Shown here: piece after piece, positions 42,231-49,062 of the stretch
Layout: each line of letters opens with the position of its first letter
Numbering within the stretch: the stretch's first letter is position 1
Origin: an uncultured Mycoplasma sp.
GTDB lineage: Bacteria > Bacillota_I > Bacilli_A > RF39 > UBA660
Direction: 5' to 3'
Assembly: GCA_946500895.1 (NCBI GenBank)
Contig: CAMMXG010000001.1
Location: forward strand, 64,705 to 113,766
DNA: 49,062 nucleotides
Made by a program: the position numbers and the translations under genes
Notes under the pieces: generated by a model
What the model saw: only the letters and a program-made list of their open reading frames with translations
Told to the model about the DNA's origin: nothing
Database searches by the model: none

Positions 42231-44491
42231 TATAACCTTCTTCCCTCATTTTCTTTTATAAACTGATAACTTTCATTAATAAAAGCACTCATTAATTCTA
42301 ATTCAGAAGTAACCCCTCTATTTCGAATTTCTTGTTCTAATTCTCCTTGATAATTTCTAAATTCTTCACAACTATACCCTAAACGATAAAATTGTTCTTC
42401 AACTACTTTTAAAGCGTCTAATAGTACTTGAATCTTATTAAATTGCTGTTGTAACATTCCAAGATCCATGTTAGCTTTATTATAAGAATCATCCCCATTT
42501 TTGTATTTACCATGAATATAATTAGTAATGATTTCTTGACTTTCCATTGTTAAAGCATCAAATAAATGATCAATTACTTGTTTATCTTCATCCGTTAAAT
42601 CGCCTTTAATAGATCTAAAAAAATCATATAAACTTACATGGTTTTTCAAAACCGGCATTTTACCACTTTTTAAATAATCTTTAAATTGCCTCCTCAACAT
42701 ATTTATATCTTTTTGACCCTGATGATAAGAAGATTGGTCACAACACAGTTTTCCGTTTATATAATTAATAATATTTTCACGTTTCTCATAAGATAATCTC
42801 ATAAATAACGAATGAATTACCAATTTATCGACATCACTTAATTTTTCTTTTATATAAGTAAACTGCAAATATAATTTTCTTTTTATATAATCAAACGTAT
42901 ACCCTTCCATTTCACACTTACTAAATTGTCGTTGCATCCACCTTATATCATTATAAGCACGTTTACCTATCTCACTATTTTTATGATAGATTCCTTCCAT
43001 GTAACCTAAAATTCCTTCTTGATATTCTTTAGGAAAAACAGCAAACAAACCATCTATCAATTCTTTTTCAGATTCAGTTAAAAATCCCTTTTCTGTTTTA
43101 AAATAATTATAAATTGTTTTTTCAAAAGATCCCTTTATTCGATATCTCTTAAATTGTTGCTGCAATAAAACAATATCATTATGAGCCTTCTTACCAATAG
43201 AACCAGTACTACCATATTTTCCGATAATATACCCCTTAATTCCTTCTTGACGAATTTTTGATAATTTACTAAATAAAAGATCGATTACTTCTTTATCTTT
43301 CTTTGAAAGTGGATCACTCTCATCTTCAAAGTAAGAATATAACGTACGTTCCAGTTTATTAATAGATTGCATATTCTGTTTATATTTCTTAAATTTTGCT
43401 TGCATTAAAGAAATCATTCTAGGAACATCATTACCCATAGCACCTTTTTGACTATATTCTTTATCCATATAACTAATAATTTCATCTTGATGTTCTTTAG
43501 AAAGTTTAGCAAATAGCAAATCAACGATAGCTTTATCTTCTTCACTAATTATCTCATCATCTTTTACAAAATATTTATAAATAGAACGAAAATAAGAAGT
43601 TGGAATATACCCCAGTTTCTTACACTTCATAAATTTAACACGTAAATATCTAATATCATTGAAACATTTCTTACCCTCTTCATCATTAAAAGAATATAAA
43701 TGTTTCAAATAATTTGAAATTCTTTCCTGTTTTTCTTTAGATAATTGAGCAAATAAAATATCAATTAATTCTTTATCTTCCTTAGTAAACAAAACATTTA
43801 ATTGAATAAAATATTTATAAATTGTTCCTACGAATAAAGAAGAAGAAAAGCCTTGCTTTTTAAAATTTTCAAAATTTCTTTGTAATAATAAAATATCATT
43901 ACTTGTTCCCCAAGTTTGACTCTCTTCTACCCTCAAACACCTTTTAATTTTCCTTTGACGAGCAATAGGTAATCTCGAAAGCAAAAAATCAACAATTTGT
44001 TTATCTTCAAAACTAAGCTCTTCTCCCTCTTTTTTAAAATAATCATATAAATTTTTTTTAGATTTTCTTTTTAATTTATTTTCTTGCAATCCTTTTTTCT
44101 TTAACTCCTCAAAAGAAATATCTTGATATCCCAAACGTTCAAGTAATGAATAAAAAAGAGGCAATTCTCTTTTCATTTTTAAATAATAATCTTCATTAAA
44201 AATAATATGATAATGATTTAACAATTCTAAAAACATTTTTAAAGTATCCGTATCACTTAATGAATTATCAATCATTGATAATAAATTACTTATAATATGA
44301 GTATCACCCATACAGATTTTAGAATTTATCTGATATTCTAAATGCGTATCTACTAAACTTTTAATACAATTTATATTCATGTTATCATGAGTAATAAATC
44401 TTGATAATGGATCTAATAATTGATTCCATTCTTCTTCACTCATATTTAAAAATGCATATTTCTTTATATACTCTTCTTTTAATAAATTCAT
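42230..44491 (-). CDS. Large tandem-repeat protein 2 (seven helical units)
   Basis: 753 residues, cytoplasmic by sequence. ATG at 44491 has AAAGGGGGTG five bases upstream. Unique N-terminal helical domain (about 1-160; EEYIKKYAFLNMSEEEW), then seven repeats of about 77 residues, each with the pattern YxYF...LSxEDKxxIDxLFxxLSxExQExI...Y...DIxxLQxQFxxY, then a C-terminal domain (DALKVVEEQFYRLGYSCEEF...RGVTSELELMSAFI). It is paralogous to the 962-residue protein upstream over its full length, with more diverged repeats. No enzyme, signal or membrane feature. The helical, charged repeats could bind nucleic acid or protein; this is speculation. Own promoter at 44549-44577. Confidence 0.8.
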   Translation of the reverse strand: MNLLKEEYIKKYAFLNMSEEEWNQLLDPLSRFITHDNMNINCIKSLVDTHLEYQINSKICMGDTHIISNLLSMIDNSLSDTDTLKMFLELLNHYHIIFNEDYYLKMKRELPLFYSLLERLGYQDISFEELKKKGLQENKLKRKSKKNLYDYFKKEGEELSFEDKQIVDFLLSRLPIARQRKIKRCLRVEESQTWGTSNDILLLQRNFENFKKQGFSSSLFVGTIYKYFIQLNVLFTKEDKELIDILFAQLSKEKQERISNYLKHLYSFNDEEGKKCFNDIRYLRVKFMKCKKLGYIPTSYFRSIYKYFVKDDEIISEEDKAIVDLLFAKLSKEHQDEIISYMDKEYSQKGAMGNDVPRMISLMQAKFKKYKQNMQSINKLERTLYSYFEDESDPLSKKDKEVIDLLFSKLSKIRQEGIKGYIIGKYGSTGSIGKKAHNDIVLLQQQFKRYRIKGSFEKTIYNYFKTEKGFLTESEKELIDGLFAVFPKEYQEGILGYMEGIYHKNSEIGKRAYNDIRWMQRQFSKCEMEGYTFDYIKRKLYLQFTYIKEKLSDVDKLVIHSLFMRLSYEKRENIINYINGKLCCDQSSYHQGQKDINMLRRQFKDYLKSGKMPVLKNHVSLYDFFRSIKGDLTDEDKQVIDHLFDALTMESQEIITNYIHGKYKNGDDSYNKANMDLGMLQQQFNKIQVLLDALKVVEEQFYRLGYSCEEFRNYQGELEQEIRNRGVTSELELMSAFINESYQFIKENEGRRL

Positions 44492-44548
44492 TAAAACACC
44501 CCCTTTTAACAGCAAAATCTCATGTTAAACATGAAAAAGCGTAGAAAT

Positions 44549-44577
44549 ATAATAACATTCTCGAATTAAAAAGTCAA
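44549..44577 (-). promoter_or_regulatory. Promoter of repeat-protein gene 2
   Basis: Minus strand TTGACT (44572-44577), 17-base spacer, TATTAT (44549-44554), then ATTTCTACG. The spacer GAGAATGT and downstream ATTTCTACG are also in the promoter of gene 1. Confidence 0.75.
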
Positions 44578-47462
44578 TTTTTAGAAAATTTTGATTGTTC
44601 TTCTTTAATAAATAATGCACTTTCACTTATATAAGAACTTAGAAAATCTAAATCAGATAATACTCCTCTAGAAATTAATTCTTGTTCTTTACTTTGTTTA
44701 TATAATTGATATTCTAAAAATGTATAACCTAAACGATAAAAACTTTCTTCTACTACTTTTAATGCTTCTAATAAAACTTGATATTTTTGCAAGCGTACTT
44801 TCCGAAAATTCTGAAATTGTTCTTGGAATTTTTTTTCTTCATTACCAAGAACACTAACAGATTTTTTAAAATCTAAATTACCTGTTTCTTGATATTTTTT
44901 AAATTGTTGCCGTAATATAAGAATATCACTAAATACTTTTTTTCCCAATTCACTTCTACTAGAAAATAGACCTTTTAAATAATTTTGGATATTTTCTCTT
45001 CGTTCTTCTGATAATTTAGAAAATAAAATATCTATTATTTTCTTGTCTTCTTCGCTTAAAGTTTTTCCATCAACCACAAAATACTCATAAATAGTTTTCT
45101 TCTTTCCTTTTCGCTCTAAAGTTCCTGTTTCTTGATAATTTTTAAACTTTCTTTGTAAAACAAATATATCATTTAATGCTTTACGACCAAGTTTATCATT
45201 AGAAGGAAATAAGCCATTCAAATAATTTTGGATATTCTCTCTTCGTTCTTCTGATAATTTAGAAAATAAAATATCTATTATTTTCTTGTCTTCTTCGCTT
45301 AAAATTTTTCCATCAACCACAAAATGCTCATAAATAGTTGTTCTCTTCTTGCTTTTTTTATCTAAAGTCCCTGTTTTCTTGTATCTTCTAAATTGCTGCT
45401 GCAATATATAGATATCGCTTCTTGCTTTTTTGTCTGATTCATCGCGGGTAGAAAATAGATCATTTAAATAATTTTGAATGTTTTCTCTTCGCTCCGCTGA
45501 TAATTTAGAAAATAAAGTGTCTACTATCTTTTTATCTTCTTCCGTTAAATCTTTACCATCTATTGTAAAATATTCATAAATAGTTTTTTTCCTTTCTTTG
45601 AACTTTAAAGTCCCTGTTTTCTTATATCTTCTAAATTGCTGCTGCAATATATGGATATCAACAAATACTTTTTTACCTAATTCACTTCTACTAGAAAATA
45701 GACCATTCAAATAATTTTGAATATTTTCTCTTCGTTCTTCTGACAATCTAGAAAATAAAATATCTATTATTTTCTTATCTTCTTCGCTTAAAGACTTTCC
45801 ATCAACCACAAAATGCTCATAAATAGTTGTTCTCTTCTTGCTTTTTTTACCTAAAGTTCCTATTTCTTGATACTTTTTAAATTGGTACTGCAATGTAAGA
45901 ATATAACCTATTGCCTTTCTGCCCAATTCACTTCTACTAGAAAATAAACCATTTAAATATTTTTCGATATTTTCTCTTCGTTCTTCTGATAACTTAGAAA
46001 ATAAAGTGTCTACTATCTTTTTATCTTCATCCGTTAAATCTTTACCATCTATTGTAAAATATTCATAAATAGTTTTTTTCCTTTCTTTGAACTTTAAAGT
46101 CCCTGTTTTCTTATATCTTCTAAATTGCTGCTGCAATATATGGATATCATTTCTTGCTTTTTTGACTGATTCATCGCGGGTAGAAAATAGATCATTTAAA
46201 TAACTTTGGATATTCTCTCTTCGTTCTGCTGATAATCTAGAAAATAAAGTGTCTACTATCTTTTTATCTTCTTCCGTTAGATCTCTACCATCTATCACAA
46301 AATACTCATAAATATTTTTTTTCTTTCCCTTTCGTTCTAAGGATCCTGTTTCTCGGTATATTTTAAATTGCCCTTTGATTGTGTAAATATCCCCTCTTGC
46401 TTTTTTGCCCAATTCATCTTTAGCAAGAAATAAACCATTTAAATAATTTTGTATATTTTCTCTCCGTTCTTCAGATAAATTTAAAAATAAAGCATCAATT
46501 ATCTGTTTATCTTTCTCTGTTAAAGGTTGATCTTTCGGCAGAATATATTCATAAACTGTTTTTCTTTTTACTCTTCCAGCTCTTACTTTTGGATAATTAC
46601 TTGTAGGTTCTTTTGGCTCTTCTATGTCTTCTTTAAAAGAGAAAAGTTTTATATCACTACCACTTGCATTTAGCCGATGAACATCTTGAACCAAAAATAA
46701 GAGATAATCATACTTCTTCAAATTTTCCAAAACTAAGCATTGATTTCTACGATATTCTTTAATAAGAGCATCTATTCTTTCTTTATTCCAAGAAAAAATA
46801 ACCATTTGAAAATCTTCAATTGGATATTTAGCATATTTATCCCGACAGTAACCAAAAATATCTTCTAAAATATCTTCTTGAGCAATTAAAAACTTAAATT
46901 TTCGAACATAAAAATCAAAATGATTTAAAATACGATTCTTACTTTCATCATCTAATAAAGAAAAGTAACTTTCAAAAATATTTTTACATACCTTAAAACT
47001 TTTTTGATGAATTCTAATTTTCTCATAGTACATCATTTTTTTTAAATAATCTTTTAACTCTTCAAATTTTAAACTTTCACAATCTAAATAAATTAATATT
47101 TTCCTTAATGCATCTTGTTCCTTTAAAATTTGATAGTATTCTTCTGTAATATTGATATTTAATTCATCTATTTTCTCTAAAAACTTTTGCAACAAAACGC
47201 TATAATTAGAATATTCTCTAAAAAGTAAAAGAAGCATATTCTTTATAATCCGTGGATTCTTCTTTATTATTTGTTTTCCAATATAATTGTTCATTATTTT
47301 ATCTAAATAATTGCGAATATCCTTAGAAACATATATCGTATGATTTTCTAATAAAATCAATATTTGGTTCTCTATTTTTTTCCAAGAATAATCATTCAAT
47401 GCTAAAAAAGCATATTTATTTTGATACTCTCGAATAATTTTTGTTAAATAGCTTTCGGTCAT
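44574..47462 (-). CDS. Large tandem-repeat protein 1 (seven helical units)
   Basis: 962 residues. N-terminal helical domain (about 1-290), a short basic linker (KVRAGRVKRKTV), seven repeats of about 80 residues (about 305-870), then the C-terminal domain shared with its paralogue (EALKVVEESFYRLGYTFLEY). Consensus repeat: IYEYFxxDGKxLTEEDKKIV, DxLFSKLSEERRENIQNYLN, GLFSSRSELGKKxxxDI, xILQQQFRRYKKTGTLxxK. Repeats are far more alike than in protein 2. Repeats 2-3 and 4-5 are near copies at DNA level with a 489-base period (for example 45541 and 46030), so the array has expanded recently. Start has AAGGGGG six bases upstream. Function unknown. Confidence 0.82.
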   Translation of the reverse strand: MTESYLTKIIREYQNKYAFLALNDYSWKKIENQILILLENHTIYVSKDIRNYLDKIMNNYIGKQIIKKNPRIIKNMLLLLFREYSNYSVLLQKFLEKIDELNINITEEYYQILKEQDALRKILIYLDCESLKFEELKDYLKKMMYYEKIRIHQKSFKVCKNIFESYFSLLDDESKNRILNHFDFYVRKFKFLIAQEDILEDIFGYCRDKYAKYPIEDFQMVIFSWNKERIDALIKEYRRNQCLVLENLKKYDYLLFLVQDVHRLNASGSDIKLFSFKEDIEEPKEPTSNYPKVRAGRVKRKTVYEYILPKDQPLTEKDKQIIDALFLNLSEERRENIQNYLNGLFLAKDELGKKARGDIYTIKGQFKIYRETGSLERKGKKKNIYEYFVIDGRDLTEEDKKIVDTLFSRLSAERRENIQSYLNDLFSTRDESVKKARNDIHILQQQFRRYKKTGTLKFKERKKTIYEYFTIDGKDLTDEDKKIVDTLFSKLSEERRENIEKYLNGLFSSRSELGRKAIGYILTLQYQFKKYQEIGTLGKKSKKRTTIYEHFVVDGKSLSEEDKKIIDILFSRLSEERRENIQNYLNGLFSSRSELGKKVFVDIHILQQQFRRYKKTGTLKFKERKKTIYEYFTIDGKDLTEEDKKIVDTLFSKLSAERRENIQNYLNDLFSTRDESDKKARSDIYILQQQFRRYKKTGTLDKKSKKRTTIYEHFVVDGKILSEEDKKIIDILFSKLSEERRENIQNYLNGLFPSNDKLGRKALNDIFVLQRKFKNYQETGTLERKGKKKTIYEYFVVDGKTLSEEDKKIIDILFSKLSEERRENIQNYLKGLFSSRSELGKKVFSDILILRQQFKKYQETGNLDFKKSVSVLGNEEKKFQEQFQNFRKVRLQKYQVLLEALKVVEESFYRLGYTFLEYQLYKQSKEQELISRGVLSDLDFLSSYISESALFIKEEQSKFSKN
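45541..46150 (-). repeat. Higher-order DNA repeat inside the long repeat gene (period 489 bases)
   Basis: The stretch beginning at 45541 recurs nearly identically at 46030, an offset of 489 bases or 163 codons, equal to two protein repeats. It marks unequal recombination within the gene. Confidence 0.8.
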
Positions 47463-47517
47463 AAAAAACCCCCTTAAACATATATTTTAAAGTAAAAATA
47501 CCCAAAAACGTAGAAAT

Positions 47518-47546
47518 ATTGTAACATTCTCCTATTAAAAAGTCAA
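47518..47546 (-). promoter_or_regulatory. Promoter of repeat-protein gene 1
   Basis: Minus strand TTGACT (47541-47546), 17-base spacer ending GAGAATGT, TACAAT (47518-47523), then ATTTCTACG, nearly the same as the promoter of gene 2. Confidence 0.75.
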
Positions 47547-47552
47547 TTTAAC

Positions 47553-47581
47553 TTGAAAAATAGTAAATATTTTGATAAAAT
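47553..47581 (+). promoter_or_regulatory. Promoter of rpsT
   Basis: TTGAAA (47553-47558), 17-base spacer, TAAAAT (47576-47581), about 30 bases before the rpsT start. Confidence 0.75.
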
Positions 47582-47611
47582 GGATACTGATATCAAGAGA
47601 GGAGTTTAAAA

Positions 47612-47875
47612 ATGGCAAATATTAAAAGCTCTAAGAAAGCAATCAAAGTTATAGCAAAAAAGACTGAAAACAATCATGAACTTAAAGCAAGAGTTAAAAA
47701 TTTAATTAAAGAAACTGAAAAAGCAATTGCTAACAATGATTCTGAAAAAGCAAGTCTTTTATTTAAGGATGTACAAAAATATTTAGACCAAGCTGTAAGC
47801 AAAGGTTTAGTGCATAAAAATACATCTGATAGACAAAAATCAAGATTATCTTTAAAAATTAAAAATATGAAGTAA
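47612..47875 (+). CDS. rpsT: 30S ribosomal protein S20
   Basis: 87 residues starting MANIKSSKKAIKVIAKK, with KASLLFKDVQKYLDQAVSKGLVHKN and the basic helical hairpin typical of S20. Binds 16S rRNA at the base of the body. AGAGAGG lies before the ATG. Divergent from the repeat-protein gene. Confidence 0.97.
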   Translation: MANIKSSKKAIKVIAKKTENNHELKARVKNLIKETEKAIANNDSEKASLLFKDVQKYLDQAVSKGLVHKNTSDRQKSRLSLKIKNMK

Positions 47876-47903
47876 CAAATGATTGTTGGCTTCATTTTTT
47901 TTT
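47867..47903 (+). terminator. Terminator after rpsT
   Basis: ATGAAG with a loop closing on CTTCAT and at least eight T. Confidence 0.75.
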
Positions 47904-47928
47904 GCTATACTTATAGTAAGGTGATTAC

Positions 47929-48876
47929 ATGAAAAAATTACTAACCCCTATTATTTGTTTAATTTGTATTTTAGTCGTTTTACTAAACATTGACTCAATT
48001 ACTGATAAAATCATTTTCTTTTTAAATCAAACTAATACAACTAAAATTGAAATTAAAAACAACTACTATAAAAGTAATAATTACACATTTGTTTCTAATA
48101 CTGATAATTTCACTCCCTATGGAATTGAGGATATTCTAAATATTATGTATTCCATCATCAATAGCGGAACAACAAACTTCACCTTTTATTGTCCAAAAGA
48201 ATATGAAAGTTGTGTGAATGACATGAAAAAAATAACCAAAGATAAAACCTTACTTACTCATTTAAATAATTTTGTTCACCCCTTCAATTCTTTTTCCAGT
48301 ATTGAAGCTAGTATATCAGATTCAGGTGAAATTATTATTAAGATAAATTATTTATACACAGAAGAAGAAATAAACCAAATTGAAGCCAAAGTAAAAGAAT
48401 TAATTAATACCTTAATCACCCCTGATATTACAGAAGATTATGATAAAATAAAGACAATTCATGATTACATCATTAATAATACCAAATACGATTTAGAAAA
48501 TAGGGATGAAATGAACAGTCATAAAGCTTATGGCCCCCTTTTTAACAATGTTGCTACTTGTAATGGATATACTGATTTAATGGCTATATTCTTAACAGAG
48601 ATGGGATATGATAATTATAAAGTTGCTACTACTGAAGAAGTTGATGAAAATACAGAGGGACATGTTTGGAATGCCGTAAAAATAGATGATACTTGGTATC
48701 ATTTGGACCTTACTTGGGACGACCCTGTAAGTAGTGATGGAAAAGATTATTTATATCACAAATACTTTTTAATTGATACAGAAGAATTACAAACAGCAGA
48801 TGCTAATATAACAAGTACAGACCATGTCTTTGATGAAGTAATTTATAGCGAATTAAAACCACTAAACAAAAATTAG
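47929..48876 (+). CDS. Membrane-anchored transglutaminase-like protein
   Basis: 315 residues. One N-terminal membrane helix (MKKLLTPIICLICILVVLL) and an extracellular body. The C-terminal part is a transglutaminase/protease-like core with the catalytic triad in order: ATCNGYTDLMAIFL (Cys), GHVWNAVKID (His), HLDLTWDDP (Asp). The family includes peptidases and cross-linking enzymes acting on cell-surface proteins or peptidoglycan; substrate unknown. AAGGTGA precedes the ATG. Confidence 0.85.
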   Translation: MKKLLTPIICLICILVVLLNIDSITDKIIFFLNQTNTTKIEIKNNYYKSNNYTFVSNTDNFTPYGIEDILNIMYSIINSGTTNFTFYCPKEYESCVNDMKKITKDKTLLTHLNNFVHPFNSFSSIEASISDSGEIIIKINYLYTEEEINQIEAKVKELINTLITPDITEDYDKIKTIHDYIINNTKYDLENRDEMNSHKAYGPLFNNVATCNGYTDLMAIFLTEMGYDNYKVATTEEVDENTEGHVWNAVKIDDTWYHLDLTWDDPVSSDGKDYLYHKYFLIDTEELQTADANITSTDHVFDEVIYSELKPLNKN

Positions 48877-48884
48877 TGGTTTTT
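48858..48884 (+). terminator. Terminator after the transglutaminase-like gene
   Basis: ACCACTA, 9-base loop, TAGTGGT followed by T-run. Confidence 0.8.
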
Positions 48885-48916
48885 AATAACAATTTAATAT
48901 AAATATCAAAAGAAAC

Positions 48917-49062
48917 TTATTTTTTACTTCTAAGCTTCTCAATTTCCTCAATAGACAAATTAGTTGCTTTACTAATATCCTCTATTGACATATTCATATT
49001 CAATAATTTTTTTAAAATGTACCCTTTGTCAAGGACAAGTTTTAATTTTTAAGAAGAAGGGA
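48917..49062 (-). pseudogene. C-terminal fragment of an Rpn/PD-(D/E)XK transposase-like gene
   Basis: On the minus strand the last codons read LLNMNMSIEDISKATNLSIEEIEKL and then RSKK and a stop at 48917-48919. This is the C-terminal ending of the same family as 16327-17170 (which ends LDIVSITQATGLTKNEIEALK). Going upstream, an in-frame TAA appears at 49049-49051 about 40 codons earlier, in a place where the family continues, so the reading frame is broken near the window edge. Probably a decayed copy; the rest lies outside. Confidence 0.6.

Noticed and set aside
45541-46150. CRISPR-like periodic repeats
   Set aside because: The period is 489 bases in frame within a coding sequence; no short repeats with unique spacers and no cas genes.

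Overview
This window is AT-rich DNA from a low-GC Gram-positive bacterium of the Bacillota. Genes use ATG, GTG and TTG starts behind strong AAGGAGG-type ribosome binding sites, TGA acts as a stop (so this is not the mycoplasma code), and there is a T-box leader, sigma-A promoters with 17-bp spacers and many hairpin-plus-U-run terminators. The gene content (T-box, SepF/DivIVA, DUF368, gpr-spoIIP synteny, many membrane-anchored surface proteins) suggests an uncultured gut member of the Bacilli near Erysipelotrichales/RF39. That placement is inference from gene content only.

Layout. 1-2100: T-box, Nudix hydrolase and valS (cut by the window edge). 2090-5056: a large anchored surface protein, then yceD-rpmF. 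5108-7440: accessory cassette 1 (surface protein A, double-HTH regulator, convergent small-RNA locus), lying between yceD-rpmF and tmcAL. 7540-16259: tmcAL, a restriction-modification pair, mutM-polA, a kinase-like orphan and an AI-2E family permease. 16319-20542: a frameshifted Rpn-type nuclease, divIVA, sepF and a three-gene operon of unknown helical proteins. 20543-25051: a structured non-coding stretch, surface protein B, a frameshifted DUF4143 ATPase and a HipA-like kinase. 25171-27680: a sulfonate/taurine-type ABC importer. 27859-37189: an ORF6N relic, an S66 peptidase, nusG-secE, a DUF368 flippase, mazEF, a CotD-like protein, ffh, a ZnuA-like lipoprotein and an ABC-F protein. 37246-42183: yqxA-like, spoIIP-like and gpr-like genes, interrupted by cassette 2 (surface protein C, two tandem double-HTH regulators, a second convergent small-RNA locus). 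42230-47462: two paralogous giant repeat proteins. The window closes with rpsT, a transglutaminase-like protein and a relic nuclease fragment.

The most interesting element is the repeated accessory cassette. In two copies a surface protein gene is divergent from a regulator carrying two XRE helix-turn-helix domains. Each regulator array is followed by a bidirectional terminator and then by a compact locus with two convergent promoters: a rightward TTGCTT-17-(G/C)ATAAT and a leftward TTGTAT-17-TATACT. The leftward promoter drives an antisense RNA of about 85 nt ending in a strong terminator. The layout resembles a type I toxin-antitoxin locus. The three surface proteins share a conserved anchor and scaffold but differ sharply in a patch of about 25 residues near the C-terminus, where codon use is also unusual, so a diversification mechanism is possible. 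Both cassettes sit inside gene neighbourhoods that are contiguous in other Bacilli (ylbM/ylbN-rpmF and gpr-spoIIP-yqxA).

Sporulation-related genes are present but altered: a SpoIIP homologue lacks the expected amidase residues, a GPR homologue is short, and there is a CotD-like Cys/His-rich protein. The organism may have repurposed or be losing sporulation genes. No rRNA, tRNA or CRISPR array was seen.
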